Source: Citrobacter tructae
Lineage (GTDB): Bacteria; Pseudomonadota; Gammaproteobacteria; Enterobacterales; Enterobacteriaceae
NCBI RefSeq assembly: GCF_004684345.1
Contig: NZ_CP038469.1
Span: 3,100,001-3,164,000, forward strand
Reading direction: 5' to 3'
Length of the DNA stretch: 64,000 nucleotides
The notes beneath the pieces are model-generated. The model worked only from the letters and a program-made list of their open reading frames with translations, had not been told where the DNA came from and did not search any database. Of the stretch, positions 49,201 through 58,419 are shown in pieces (the first letter of the stretch is position 1; the number at the start of each line of letters is the position of its first letter). The position numbers and the translations under genes were made by a program.

Positions 49201-50424
49201 AACGACAGCTTCTTCACGCTCAACCATTTTCTTAGCGGCTTTGATGGTGGTGGCGAGGCCACGCAGTTCCAGCTTGCCGTAGATGAACGGTTTGAACAGC
49301 TCCAGTGCCATTTTCTTCGGCAGACCGCACTGATGCAGACGCAGGTATGGACCTACGGTGATTACAGAACGACCGGAGTAGTCAACACGCTTACCGAGCA
49401 GGTTCTGACGGAAACGACCCTGCTTACCTTTGATCATATCGGCCAAAGATTTCAGAGGACGTTTGTTCGAACCAGTAATCGCACGACCGCGACGACCGTT
49501 ATCCAGCAGGGCGTCGACCGCTTCCTGCAGCATACGTTTTTCGTTACGTACGATGATATCCGGCGCAGCCAGATCCAGCAGACGTTTCAGACGGTTGTTA
49601 CGGTTAATGACGCGACGATACAGATCGTTCAGGTCAGAAGTCGCAAAACGACCACCATCCAGCGGAACCAGTGGACGCAGATCTGGCGGCAGAACCGGCA
49701 GAACGGTCAGGATCATCCACTCTGGCTTGTTGCCAGACTGTACGAACGCTTCCAGCAGTTTGATACGCTTGGTCAGCTTTTTACGCTTAGTTTCGGAGTT
49801 GGTTTCGTTCAGCTCTTCGCGCAGAGTTTCACACTCTTGCTCCAGATCCATGCTCTTCAGCAGGGCCTGGATAGCTTCCGCACCCATCTTCGCGTCGAAT
49901 TCGTCACCGAACTCTTCCAGCGCGTCCAGATACTGCTCTTCAGTCAGGATCTGTTGACGTTCCAGGTTGGTCATACCGCCTTCGATAACAACATATGATT
50001 CGAAGTACAGTACGCGTTCGATATCACGCAGCGGCATATCGAGCAGCAGACCGATACGGGACGGCAGCGATTTCAGGAACCAGATGTGAGCAGTCGGAGA
50101 CGCCAGCTCGATGTGGCCCATACGCTCACGGCGTACTTTAGTCTGGGTCACTTCAACGCCGCACTTCTCACAGATCACACCACGGTGTTTCAGGCGCTTG
50201 TACTTACCGCACAGGCACTCGTAATCTTTCACTGGCCCAAAGATACGGGCGCAGAAAAGGCCGTCACGCTCAGGTTTGAACGTACGGTAGTTAATGGTTT
50301 CCGGCTTCTTAACTTCACCGAAAGACCATGAACGGATCATGTCTGGCGAGGCCAGAGCAATTTTGATCGCATCAAACTCTTCGGTTTTAGTCTGCGCTTT
50401 CAGAAACTTTAATAAATCTTTCAC
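46201..50424 (-). CDS. rpoC: RNA polymerase beta-prime subunit
   Basis: The 1407-residue largest subunit of RNA polymerase. The N-terminal zinc finger uses CLCGKY (about 70) and CEKCGVE (about 85). The catalytic Mg site is YNADFDGDQMAVH (about 457-469), and the second zinc site includes CDTDFGVCAHCYG (about 888). The length equals E. coli. The trigger loop region TRTFHIGGAA.. is intact, read here as TMRTFHIGGAASRA. It is 76 bp downstream of rpoB in one operon. Confidence 0.99.
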   Translation of the reverse strand: MKDLLKFLKAQTKTEEFDAIKIALASPDMIRSWSFGEVKKPETINYRTFKPERDGLFCARIFGPVKDYECLCGKYKRLKHRGVICEKCGVEVTQTKVRRERMGHIELASPTAHIWFLKSLPSRIGLLLDMPLRDIERVLYFESYVVIEGGMTNLERQQILTEEQYLDALEEFGDEFDAKMGAEAIQALLKSMDLEQECETLREELNETNSETKRKKLTKRIKLLEAFVQSGNKPEWMILTVLPVLPPDLRPLVPLDGGRFATSDLNDLYRRVINRNNRLKRLLDLAAPDIIVRNEKRMLQEAVDALLDNGRRGRAITGSNKRPLKSLADMIKGKQGRFRQNLLGKRVDYSGRSVITVGPYLRLHQCGLPKKMALELFKPFIYGKLELRGLATTIKAAKKMVEREEAVVWDILDEVIREHPVLLNRAPTLHRLGIQAFEPVLIEGKAIQLHPLVCAAYNADFDGDQMAVHVPLTLEAQLEARALMMSTNNILSPANGEPIIVPSQDVVLGLYYMTRDCVNAKGEGMVLTGPKEAERIYRAGLASLHARVKVRITEYEKDENGEFVAHTSLKDTTVGRAILWMIVPKGLPFSIVNQALGKKAISKMLNTCYRILGLKPTVIFADQTMYTGFAYAARSGASVGIDDMVIPEKKHEIISEAEAEVAEIQEQFQSGLVTAGERYNKVIDIWAAANDRVSKAMMDNLQTETVINRDGVEEQQVSFNSIYMMADSGARGSAAQIRQLAGMRGLMAKPDGSIIETPITANFREGLNVLQYFISTHGARKGLADTALKTANSGYLTRRLVDVAQDLVVTEDDCGTLEGITMTPVIEGGDVKEPLRDRVLGRVTAEDVLKPGTADILVPRNTLLHEHWCDLLEENSVDSVKVRSVVSCDTDFGVCAHCYGRDLARGHIINKGEAIGVIAAQSIGEPGTQLTMRTFHIGGAASRAAAESSIQVKNKGSIRLSNAKSVVNSAGKLVVTSRNTELKLIDEFGRTKESYKVPYGAVMAKGDGEQVAGGETVANWDPHTMPVITEVSGFIRFTDMIDGQTITRQTDELTGLSSLVVLDSAERTAGGKDLRPALKIVDANGNDVLIPGTDMSAQYFLPGKAIVQLEDGVQISAGDTLARIPQESGGTKDITGGLPRVADLFEARRPKEPAILAEISGIISFGKETKGKRRLVITPLDGSEPYEEMIPKWRQLNVFEGERVERGDVVSDGPEAPHDILRLRGVHAVTRYITNEVQDVYRLQGVKINDKHIEVIVRQMLRKATIDSAGSSDFLEGEQVEYSRVKIANRDLEANGKVAATYSRDLLGITKASLATESFISAASFQETTRVLTEAAVAGKRDELRGLKENVIVGRLIPAGTGYAYHQDRMRRRAAGEQPAAPQVTAEDASASLAELLNAGLGGSNND

Positions 50425-50500
50425 GGATTTGCTCCCGTCGGAGTTAGCACAATCTGGCGCCGGGTCTTACCCCGGCACCAGTGACCTGTTTGAGCGAGAG

Positions 50501-53500
50501 TTACTCGTCTTCCAGCTCGATGTTGATACCCAGCGAACGAATCTCTTTCAACAGTACGTTGAAGGATTCTGGCATGCCTGGTTCCATCTGATGGTTGCCG
50601 TCCACGATGTTTTTATACATCTTGGTACGACCATTTACGTCATCAGACTTAACGGTGAGCATTTCCTGCAGGGTGTATGCCGCGCCATATGCTTCCAGCG
50701 CCCATACTTCCATCTCCCCGAAGCGCTGACCACCGAACTGAGCCTTACCACCCAGCGGCTGCTGAGTAACCAGGCTGTAAGAACCGGTAGAACGCGCGTG
50801 CATCTTGTCATCAACCAAGTGGTTCAGTTTCAGCATGTACATGTAGCCAACGGTTACCTGGCGCTCGAATTGCTCACCGGTACGACCGTCGAACAGCGTG
50901 ATCTGACCGGAAGTCGGCAGGCCACCCAGCTGTAACAGTTCCTTGATTTCAGACTCTTTCGCACCGTCGAAGACCGGCGTTGCGATCGGCATACCTTTTT
51001 TCAGGTTTTCGGCCAGACGCAGAACTTCTTCATCACTGAAGGTATTCAGGTCAACTTTCTGACGAACGTCGGTACCCAGATCGTATGCACGCTGGATGAA
51101 CTCGCGCAGTTTGGCGACTTCTTCTTGCTGCTTCAGCATGGCGTTGATTTTCTCGCCAATACCTTTCGCAGCCATACCCAGGTGAGTTTCAAGGATCTGA
51201 CCGATGTTCATACGCGATGGTACGCCCAGCGGGTTCAGTACGATATCTACCGGCGTACCGTTAGCATCGTGTGGCATATCTTCGATCGGGTTGATCTTAG
51301 AGATAACACCCTTGTTACCGTGACGACCTGCCATCTTATCACCAGGCTGGATCCGACGTTTGACCGCCAGATAAACCTTAACAATCTTCAGCACGCCCGG
51401 TGCCAGATCGTCGCCCTGAGTGATTTTACGGCGTTTCGCTTCGAGTTTTTTCTCGAATTCGTGTTTCAGTTCGTCGTACTGCTCAGCCAGCTGTTCCAGC
51501 TGATTTTGTTTCTCTTCGTCGGTCAGGCCGAGTTCCAGCCAGCGATCGCGTGGCAGTTTGTCGAGCTTCTCAGCTTCAACGCCACCGGCAACCAGCACAG
51601 CATAGATACGGCTAAACAGGCCAGCTTCGAGGATCTGCAGTTCTTCAGACAGGTCTTTCTTAGCCTGCTTGAGCTGCATCTCTTCGATTTCCAGCGCACG
51701 TTTGTCTTTTTCTACGCCATCGCGAGTAAAGACCTGAACGTCGATGATCGTACCGGAAACACCGTTTGGTACGCGCAGAGAAGAGTCTTTAACGTCAGAC
51801 GCTTTCTCACCGAAGATCGCACGCAGCAGCTTCTCTTCTGGGGTCAGCTGGGTTTCACCTTTCGGCGTTACCTTACCTACCAGAATATCGCCACCAGTCA
51901 CTTCCGCACCGATATAAACGATACCGGATTCATCCAGTTTGGAGAGCGCAGCTTCACCCACGTTCGGGATGTCAGCGGTGATCTCTTCCGGCCCCAGCTT
52001 GGTGTCACGGGACACACATGCCAGTTCCTGAATATGGATGGTGGTGAAACGGTCTTCCTGAACAACACGCTCGGATACGAGGATGGAGTCTTCGAAGTTG
52101 TAACCATTCCATGGCATGAATGCCACGCGCATGTTCTGACCCAGAGCCAGTTCACCGAGGTCGGTGGACGGACCGTCTGCCAGCACATCACCACGTTCAA
52201 CCGGCTCGCCCAGAGACACACACGGCATCTGGTTGATACAGGTGTTCTGGTTAGAACGGGTGTATTTGGTCAGGTTATAGATGTCGATACCCGCTTCGCC
52301 CGGATACATCTCGTCTTCGTTAACTTTGATAACGATACGGGAAGCATCAACGTACTGGACGGTACCGCCACGCTTAGCAACTGCAGTAACACCGGAGTCA
52401 ACAGCAACAGCACGTTCCATACCGGTACCAACCAGCGGCTTATCAGCGCGCAGAGTCGGAACCGCCTGACGTTGCATGTTCGCACCCATCAATGCACGGT
52501 TGGCGTCATCGTGTTCCAGGAACGGGATCAGGGACGCACCGACGGATACCACCTGCTGGGTGGATACGTCCATGTAGTCAACCTGGTCGCGGCTGAACAA
52601 GCTGGATTCGCCTTTGCTACGGCAGGTAACCAGATCTTCTACAAAGTGGCCTTCGTCATCCAGGTTGGAGTTCGCCTGGGCGATAACGTAGTTGCCTTCT
52701 TCGATAGCAGAAAGGTAATGAATTTCGTCAGTTACAACACCGTCGGTCACTTTACGATACGGAGTCTCAAGGAAGCCGTATTCGTTAGTCTGTGCGTACA
52801 CGGACAGGGAGTTAATCAGACCGATGTTCGGACCTTCAGGGGTTTCGATTGGACATACACGACCGTAGTGAGTCGGGTGTACGTCTCGAACTTCGAAGCC
52901 TGCGCGTTCACGGGTCAGACCGCCTGGACCGAGTGCAGAGATACGACGTTTGTGCGTAATCTCAGACAGCGGGTTGTTCTGGTCCATAAACTGAGACAGC
53001 TGGCTGGAACCGAAGAACTCTTTCACTGCGGCAGAAATCGGCTTGGCGTTGATCATATCCTGAGGCATCAGGGTATCCAGATCGCCCAGAGACAGACGCT
53101 CTTTCACCGCACGCTCAACACGTACCAGGCCAACGCGGAACTGGTTCTCCGCCATTTCGCCCACGGAACGGATACGACGGTTGCCGAGGTGGTCGATGTC
53201 ATCGACTTCGCCTTTACCGTTACGAATATCGATGAGCTTCTTCATCACTTCGATGATGTCGTCTTTGCTCAGAATACCGGAACCTTCGATCTCGTCACGC
53301 AGCAGAGAACGGTTGAACTTCATACGACCAACCGCAGACAGATCATAGCGGTCTTCGGAGAAGAACAGGTTCTCAAACAGGCTTTCAGCCGCTTCGCGAG
53401 TCGGCGGCTCACCCGGGCGCATCATGCGGTAGATTTCTACCAGTGCACTCAGACGATCGTTGGTTGGATCGACGCGAATCGTTTCAGAAATATACGCACC

Positions 53501-54529
53501 GTGATCCAGATCATTGGTGAACAGCGTTTCGATACGCTTGTGACCAGACTGGCTCAGTTTAGCCAGCAGATCCAGGCTCAGCTCCATGTTAGCTGCGCAA
53601 ATCAGCTCACCGGTGGATTCGTCAACGTAGTCTTTAGCGGCAACTTTACCCGCGATGTACTCAACCGGAACTTCGATAAGCTTGATATCGTCTTTTTCCA
53701 GCTGACGAATATGACGCGCAGTGATGCGACGACCTTTTTCGACATAGATCTTGCCGTTAGCTTCGATATCAAAAGAGGCGGTTTCACCACGCAGGCGTTC
53801 CGGCACCAGTTCCATCTGCAGCTTGTTGTCACGAATTTCGAAGACAACTTTCTCAAAGAACAGGTCAAGGATCTGCTCAGTGGTGTACTGCAGCGCACGC
53901 AGAATAATGGTCGCAGGCAGTTTGCGGCGACGGTCAATACGTACGAACAGGTTGTCCTTCGGATCGAATTCGAAATCCAGCCAGGAACCACGGTAAGGAA
54001 TGATACGCGCGTTATACAGTACTTTACCCGAAGAGTGGGTTTTACCTTTGTCGGAGTCAAAGAAGACGCCAGGACTACGGTGTAACTGGGAAACGATAAC
54101 ACGCTCAGTACCGTTGATAACAAAGGTACCGTTGTCCGTCATGAGCGGGATTTCACCCATGTAGACTTCTTGTTCTTTAATGTCTTTTACGGTGCCTTCC
54201 GGCGCTTCGCGCTCGTAGATCACCAGACGCAGTTTTACGCGCAGCGGTGCGGAATAGGTCACGCCACGGATCTGACATTCCTGAACGTCAAACACCGGTT
54301 CGCCAAGGCGGTAGCTGACGTACTGCAGCTCAGAATTACCGCTATAGCTCTTAATAGGGAAAACGGAACGGAAAGCTGCTTCCAGACCATACTGCCCTTC
54401 AGGATCTTGCTCGATGAACTTCTGAAACGAGTCAAGCTGGATAGAAAGGAGATAAGGTATGTCCAACACTTGCGGACGTTTACCAAAATCCTTACGAATA
54501 CGTTTTTTCTCGGTATAGGAGTAAACCAT
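50501..54529 (-). CDS. rpoB: RNA polymerase beta subunit
   Basis: 1342 residues, as in E. coli. The rifampicin pocket reads SSQLSQFMDQNNPLSEITHK then RRISALGPGG, wild type at the main resistance sites (Asp516, His526, Ser531 in E. coli numbering). RPGEPPTREAAE, PIETPEGPNIGLINS (about 560) and the C-terminal MEVWALEAYGAAYTLQEML clamp segment are intact. It follows the rplL-rpoB attenuator, so its expression is set by partial read-through. Confidence 0.99.
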   Translation of the reverse strand: MVYSYTEKKRIRKDFGKRPQVLDIPYLLSIQLDSFQKFIEQDPEGQYGLEAAFRSVFPIKSYSGNSELQYVSYRLGEPVFDVQECQIRGVTYSAPLRVKLRLVIYEREAPEGTVKDIKEQEVYMGEIPLMTDNGTFVINGTERVIVSQLHRSPGVFFDSDKGKTHSSGKVLYNARIIPYRGSWLDFEFDPKDNLFVRIDRRRKLPATIILRALQYTTEQILDLFFEKVVFEIRDNKLQMELVPERLRGETASFDIEANGKIYVEKGRRITARHIRQLEKDDIKLIEVPVEYIAGKVAAKDYVDESTGELICAANMELSLDLLAKLSQSGHKRIETLFTNDLDHGAYISETIRVDPTNDRLSALVEIYRMMRPGEPPTREAAESLFENLFFSEDRYDLSAVGRMKFNRSLLRDEIEGSGILSKDDIIEVMKKLIDIRNGKGEVDDIDHLGNRRIRSVGEMAENQFRVGLVRVERAVKERLSLGDLDTLMPQDMINAKPISAAVKEFFGSSQLSQFMDQNNPLSEITHKRRISALGPGGLTRERAGFEVRDVHPTHYGRVCPIETPEGPNIGLINSLSVYAQTNEYGFLETPYRKVTDGVVTDEIHYLSAIEEGNYVIAQANSNLDDEGHFVEDLVTCRSKGESSLFSRDQVDYMDVSTQQVVSVGASLIPFLEHDDANRALMGANMQRQAVPTLRADKPLVGTGMERAVAVDSGVTAVAKRGGTVQYVDASRIVIKVNEDEMYPGEAGIDIYNLTKYTRSNQNTCINQMPCVSLGEPVERGDVLADGPSTDLGELALGQNMRVAFMPWNGYNFEDSILVSERVVQEDRFTTIHIQELACVSRDTKLGPEEITADIPNVGEAALSKLDESGIVYIGAEVTGGDILVGKVTPKGETQLTPEEKLLRAIFGEKASDVKDSSLRVPNGVSGTIIDVQVFTRDGVEKDKRALEIEEMQLKQAKKDLSEELQILEAGLFSRIYAVLVAGGVEAEKLDKLPRDRWLELGLTDEEKQNQLEQLAEQYDELKHEFEKKLEAKRRKITQGDDLAPGVLKIVKVYLAVKRRIQPGDKMAGRHGNKGVISKINPIEDMPHDANGTPVDIVLNPLGVPSRMNIGQILETHLGMAAKGIGEKINAMLKQQEEVAKLREFIQRAYDLGTDVRQKVDLNTFSDEEVLRLAENLKKGMPIATPVFDGAKESEIKELLQLGGLPTSGQITLFDGRTGEQFERQVTVGYMYMLKLNHLVDDKMHARSTGSYSLVTQQPLGGKAQFGGQRFGEMEVWALEAYGAAYTLQEMLTVKSDDVNGRTKMYKNIVDGNHQMEPGMPESFNVLLKEIRSLGINIELEDE

Positions 54530-54779
54530 TAGGGTTCCTCAGCTCGCTGACAAGTCGACCCATCTGTCCGACGAAGGGACAGTTTGTGCAACACTATTTT
54601 GTTGACCGGAAAATCGAATACTTTCCGCAATGCCTGTTGCTATCACGCTTAAACCATTTCGTTGCGATTTACACAGAACGTATGCTCTGTCGCAATATAT
54701 TAAGGCGTCGATAGAAACAAACATTGAAAGGCACAGCAGTAGTCAAACAGTGTGAAATGCTACTGGCGCCTTACAGCGC

Positions 54780-54810
54780 AAAAAGGCTGGTGACTAAAAA
54801 GTCACCAGCC
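54780..54810 (-). terminator. rplL-rpoB attenuator
   Basis: GGCTGGTGACT (54785-54795) pairs with AGTCACCAGCC (54800-54810), followed on the minus strand by TTTTTG. In E. coli this partial terminator lets only about a fifth of rplJL transcripts reach rpoBC. The rest of the 320-bp gap (54530-54780) is the rpoB leader, in which I see no gene. Confidence 0.85.
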
Positions 54811-54849
54811 ATCAGCCTAATTTCTCAGGCTGCAACCAGAAAAGTTGGC

Positions 54850-55215
54850 TTATTTAACTTCAACTTCAGCGCCAGCTTCTTCCAGAGATTTTTTCAGTGC
54901 TTCAGCGTCATCTTTGCTCACGCCTTCTTTCAGAGCGGCCGGAGCAGATTCTACCAGGTCTTTAGCTTCTTTCAGGCCCAGACCAGTTGCGCCACGTACT
55001 GCTTTGATTACTGCAACTTTGTTCGCGCCGATACCTTTCAGAATCACGTCGAATTCAGTTTTTTCTTCAGCAGCTTCAGCCGGGCCCGCAGCTACAGCTA
55101 CAGCAGCAGCAGCAGAAACACCGAATTTTTCTTCCATTGCAGAAATCAGTTCTACAACGTCCATTACGGACATAGCGGATACTGCTTCAATGATTTGATC
55201 TTTAGTGATAGACAT
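54850..55215 (-). CDS. rplL: 50S ribosomal protein L7/L12
   Basis: A 121-residue acidic stalk protein. The N-terminal dimer domain (to about 33) is joined by the Ala-rich hinge AAAVAVAAGPAEAAEEK to the globular C-terminal domain, which contacts translation factors (VRGATGLGLKEAKDLVE). It is cotranscribed with rplJ, 66 bp upstream. Confidence 0.98.
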   Translation of the reverse strand: MSITKDQIIEAVSAMSVMDVVELISAMEEKFGVSAAAAVAVAAGPAEAAEEKTEFDVILKGIGANKVAVIKAVRGATGLGLKEAKDLVESAPAALKEGVSKDDAEALKKSLEEAGAEVEVK

Positions 55216-55281
55216 TTAAATTGTTCCTGAAAATCAGAATAAGTTTATACGTAAGCAGATGCTTGATAAAGATAACTGCGA

Positions 55282-55779
55282 TTAAGCAGCTTCTTTCGCA
55301 TCGCGAACAGCAGCCAGAGTGCGAACCAGTTTGCCAGCCGAAGCTTCTTTCATGGTTGCCATCAGGCGTGCAATTGCTTCTTCGTAGGTCGGCAGAGTTG
55401 CCAGGCGATCGATTTGCGATGCCGGGATCAATTCACCTTCAAAGGCTGCGGCTTTGACCTCAAATTTTGCATTCGCTTTCGCGAAATCTTTGAACAGACG
55501 AGCAGCTGCGCCCGGGTGTTCCATAGAATATGCAATCAGGGTCGGACCAACGAACGCGTCTTTCAGGCACTCAAACTGAGTACCTTCAACAACACGGCGC
55601 AGCAGGGTGTTACGAACAACACGCATGTATACGCCGGCTTCGCGACCTGCTTTACGCAGTTCAGTCATTTTGTCTACAGTAACGCCACGGGAATCCGCAA
55701 CTACTGCAGACAGCGCGCCTTTGGCTACTTCGCTGACTTCAGCAACAATCGCTTGTTTGTCTTGAAGATTTAAAGCCAT
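55282..55779 (-). CDS. rplJ: 50S ribosomal protein L10
   Basis: 165 residues. L10 anchors L7/L12 dimers to 23S rRNA and represses its own operon by binding the mRNA leader. The N-terminal RNA-binding domain contains MALNLQDKQAIVAEVSE; the C-terminal helix binds L7/L12. ATG 55779 gives the E. coli length and has GGAGCAAAG upstream; the open frame upstream to 55812 is leader RNA. Confidence 0.97.
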   Translation of the reverse strand: MALNLQDKQAIVAEVSEVAKGALSAVVADSRGVTVDKMTELRKAGREAGVYMRVVRNTLLRRVVEGTQFECLKDAFVGPTLIAYSMEHPGAAARLFKDFAKANAKFEVKAAAFEGELIPASQIDRLATLPTYEEAIARLMATMKEASAGKLVRTLAAVRDAKEAA

Positions 55780-56011
55780 TAGCTTTGCTCCTGGATGTTT
55801 GCCGGAACTCATGTTCCGGAACTCACTTCACTCTTCCCAACGGACAGAGCGTCTTAATACGGTGAGCAGAAACAAGCCAGAGTATCAGAAATAATCTTAG
55901 CGTTCTGTCACCGTCTACGCAGGGCATTAAGCTTCTTACGAAACACCTGCGGTCTTCGACGGAGGCCTGGATAGGCCAGGCTCCAACGAACAAATCTTGT
56001 CTATCCGTCGT

Positions 56012-56127
56012 TATTCAATCTGTAAAGGCGTTGACTGCCTTCGCTCACACCAGTCACATAGTAAACTATGCTCCCGGCGATTCACTCAGTTGTCACCTTG
56101 CTACAGCCTGAATATCTCGGATATACG
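56012..56127. repeat. RSA-type palindromic repeat, copy 2, in the rplJ leader
   Basis: It is bounded by TATTCAATCTGTA and TACAGCCTGAATA. The centre CACCAGTCACATAG..CTATGCTCCCGGCG and the phrases CTGCCTTCGCTCACACC and GATTCACTCAGTTGTCACC mirror copy 1 at 2390-2514. It is transcribed as part of the long leader upstream of rplJ (55780-56193 holds no gene). Confidence 0.65.
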
Positions 56128-56156
56128 TCTGCTATTAGCAGAAACGTGGGGGTAGA

Positions 56157-56185
56157 ATTGTAGACAAATCCACCGCCCACGTAAA
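56157..56185 (-). promoter_or_regulatory. rplJL-rpoBC promoter
   Basis: -35 TTTACG (56180-56185) and -10 TACAAT (56157-56162) have a 17-bp spacer, just after rplA, at the place of the E. coli L10 promoter. It starts a leader of about 370 nt in which L10 autoregulation takes place. Confidence 0.75.
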
Positions 56186-56193
56186 GGCGAATA

Positions 56194-56901
56194 TTAGTTC
56201 GCCACAGTCGCAGTCAGACCGGACTGATCAACGGCAACGCCAGCACCCATGGTGGTGGAGAGGCTAACTTTCTTGATGTACACGCCTTTTGCCTGAGTCG
56301 GTTTTGCTTTTTTCAGCGCAACCAGCAGAGATTCCAGGTTTTCTTTCAGTTTGTCAGCGTCAAAATCCACTTTACCGATGGTAGTGTGGATGATGCCGTT
56401 TTTGTCGTTACGGTAACGAACCTGACCCGCTTTAGCGTTCTTAACTGCTTCAGCAACGTTAGGAGTTACAGTACCAACTTTCGGGTTTGGCATCAGGCCA
56501 CGCGGACCCAGAACCTGGCCCAGCTGGCCAACAACGCGCATTGCATCCGGGGAAGCAATAACAACGTCAAAGTTCATTTCGCCTTTTTTGATCTGCTCAG
56601 CCAGATCTTCCATACCTACCAGTTCAGCGCCAGCAGCTTTAGCAGCTTCTGCGTTTGCACCCTGGGTAAATACGGCAACGCGAACGGAACGGCCAGTACC
56701 GTGCGGCAGTACAGTTGCACCACGTACGTTCTGGTCAGATTTACGAGCGTCGATACCGAGGTTAACGGCAACGTCCACGCTTTCTACGAATTTAGCAGTG
56801 GCCAGCTCTTTCAGCAGAGCAATAGCTTCGTTGATGTCGTACTGTTTAGTTGCATCAACTTTGTCACGGATCACGCGCATACGCTTGGTCAGTTTAGCCA
56901 T
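56194..56901 (-). CDS. rplA: 50S ribosomal protein L1
   Basis: A 235-residue L1-stalk protein and translational repressor of rplKA. ARKSDQNVRGATVLPHGTGR (about 52-71) and LGPRGLMPNPKVGT (about 128) are the rRNA-binding segments. It ends in TATVAN, one residue longer than E. coli L1 with a slightly different tail. It follows rplK by 3 nt. Confidence 0.98.
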   Translation of the reverse strand: MAKLTKRMRVIRDKVDATKQYDINEAIALLKELATAKFVESVDVAVNLGIDARKSDQNVRGATVLPHGTGRSVRVAVFTQGANAEAAKAAGAELVGMEDLAEQIKKGEMNFDVVIASPDAMRVVGQLGQVLGPRGLMPNPKVGTVTPNVAEAVKNAKAGQVRYRNDKNGIIHTTIGKVDFDADKLKENLESLLVALKKAKPTQAKGVYIKKVSLSTTMGAGVAVDQSGLTATVAN

Positions 56902-56904
56902 TTC

Positions 56905-57333
56905 TTAATCCTCCACTACCAGGCCCATGGAACGTGCAGTACCTTCAATGGAGCGAGTCATCGCTTCAATGTCGGAACCAGTCATGTCGGCAGCTTTGGT
57001 CTGCGCGATTTCCTGCAACTGAGCGCGGGAAATTTTACCCACTTTGTCTTTGTTCGGCTTACCGGAACCAGACTTGATACCAGCCGCTTTCTTCAGCAGA
57101 ACTGCTGCCGGAGGCGTTTTGGTAACGAAAGTGAATGAACGGTCAGCGTAAACGGTGATAACAACCGGGATCGGCAGACCTTTTTCCAGGGATTCAGTTT
57201 TTGCGTTGAACGCTTTGCAGAATTCCATGATGTTCACGCCTTGTTGACCCAGTGCTGGACCTACCGGCGGGCTCGGGTTAGCCATACCAGCTGCAACCTG
57301 CAGCTTGACATAGGCTTGGACTTTCTTAGCCAT
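56905..57333 (-). CDS. rplK: 50S ribosomal protein L11
   Basis: 142 residues. The N-terminal Pro-rich segment ANPSPPVGPALGQQGVNIM (about 18-36) forms the thiostrepton and RelA-related site; the C-terminal domain binds the GTPase-centre rRNA. It is the first gene of rplKA, separated from nusG by a terminator. Confidence 0.98.
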   Translation of the reverse strand: MAKKVQAYVKLQVAAGMANPSPPVGPALGQQGVNIMEFCKAFNAKTESLEKGLPIPVVITVYADRSFTFVTKTPPAAVLLKKAAGIKSGSGKPNKDKVGKISRAQLQEIAQTKAADMTGSDIEAMTRSIEGTARSMGLVVED

Positions 57334-57410
57334 TCTAAATTCCTCTAGTTGGGTTATAGCGCCTCAAGGAGGCTCCCCGTGATAAAATTCGTTTTACGGA
57401 TGCTGTCCAT

Positions 57411-57451
57411 AAAAACAAAAGGCGCGAAATTGTATTCCAATCTCGCGCCTT
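57411..57451 (-). terminator. secE-nusG terminator
   Basis: AAGGCGCGA (57443-57451 on the minus strand) pairs with TCGCGCCTT, followed by TTGTTTTTA. It lies 38 bp after the nusG stop and separates secE-nusG from rplKA. Confidence 0.82.
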
Positions 57452-57488
57452 GTGCAACGATTAAATCGTCGCTTTTTTGATCGACGTG

Positions 57489-58034
57489 TTAGGCTTTCTC
57501 AACCTGAGCAAAATCTAGCTCAACCGGCGTCGCACGACCGAAGATAGATACGGAAACCTTCAGACGAGACTTCTCGTAATCCACTTCTTCAACCACACCG
57601 TTAAAGTCAGCAAACGGACCGTCACTAACACGGACCATTTCACCTGGCTCAAACATTGTTTTCGGACGCGGCTTATCACCAACCTGCTGCAGACGGTTCA
57701 TGATCGCATCAACTTCTTTATCGCTGATTGGTGCCGGACGGTCAGAAGTACCACCGATGAAGCCCATCACGCGCGGTACACTGCGCACCAGGTGCCAGCT
57801 TGCATCATTCATGACCATCTGGACCAGTACGTAGCCTGGGAAGAATTTACGTTCGCTTTTGCGACGCTGGCCACCACGGATTTCGACCACTTCTTCGGTC
57901 GGCACCATGACTTCGCCAAACAGCTCTTCCATATTTTGTAACTTGATATACTCACGCAGCGATGTGGCTACGCGGCCTTCAAAACCGGAAAACGCCTGAA
58001 CGACGTACCAGCGCTTTTTAGGGGCTTCAGACAT
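57489..58034 (-). CDS. nusG: Transcription termination/antitermination factor NusG
   Basis: 181 residues. The N-terminal NGN domain (RWYVVQAFSGFEGRVATSL) binds RNA polymerase and stimulates elongation. The C-terminal KOW domain (GEMVRVSDGPFADFNGVVEE, about 130) binds Rho or ribosomal S10. It follows secE by 1 nt. Confidence 0.98.
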   Translation of the reverse strand: MSEAPKKRWYVVQAFSGFEGRVATSLREYIKLQNMEELFGEVMVPTEEVVEIRGGQRRKSERKFFPGYVLVQMVMNDASWHLVRSVPRVMGFIGGTSDRPAPISDKEVDAIMNRLQQVGDKPRPKTMFEPGEMVRVSDGPFADFNGVVEEVDYEKSRLKVSVSIFGRATPVELDFAQVEKA

Positions 58035-58035
58035 C

Positions 58036-58419
58036 TTAGAACCTCAGGCCAGTGATAAAGGATACCAGGCGAACCAGAATACCATCCAGTCCCCACAGGA
58101 TCAGTGACATAACTGCGGTAACCGCAGCCACAATCAACGTGGTGTGCAATGTTTCCTGGCGAGTCGGCCAAATGACCTTACGGACTTCGGTTCTCGCTTC
58201 ACGGGCAAAAGCAACAGTCGCTTTACCTTTTGTTGTCAACAGCGCGACACCACCCGCTGCAGCAATCAGAATCACTACAGCCAACGCACGCAATGGCAGC
58301 ATCATGTCACGATAAAGGTAGTTGCCCACGATAGCTACAAGCAGCAATACAGCGACAATAACCCACTTCATCGCTTCCAGGCCACGCCCGCTTCCTTGAG
58401 CTTCGGTATTCGCACTCAT
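58036..58419 (-). CDS. secE: Protein translocase subunit SecE
   Basis: A 127-residue inner-membrane protein with three transmembrane segments at about 18-35, 43-62 and 93-115. The conserved cytoplasmic amphipathic helix AREARTEVRKVIWPTRQETL precedes the third. It clamps SecY in the translocon. It is cotranscribed with nusG. Confidence 0.97.
   Translation of the reverse strand: MSANTEAQGSGRGLEAMKWVIVAVLLLVAIVGNYLYRDMMLPLRALAVVILIAAAGGVALLTTKGKATVAFAREARTEVRKVIWPTRQETLHTTLIVAAVTAVMSLILWGLDGILVRLVSFITGLRF

Noticed and set aside
47356..49998. Long open frames antisense to rpoC (388 and 423 codons)
   Set aside because: Same codon-bias effect; no ribosome site, and low-complexity Arg/Gln/Phe-rich translations.
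53000..53070. Possible rifampicin-resistance change in rpoB
   Set aside because: The pocket residues corresponding to Asp516, His526 and Ser531 are all wild type.
51125..54085. 986-codon open frame antisense to rpoB
   Set aside because: The sense strand encodes intact RpoB. Strong codon bias in highly expressed genes removes stop codons from this antisense frame, and the translation shows no domain.
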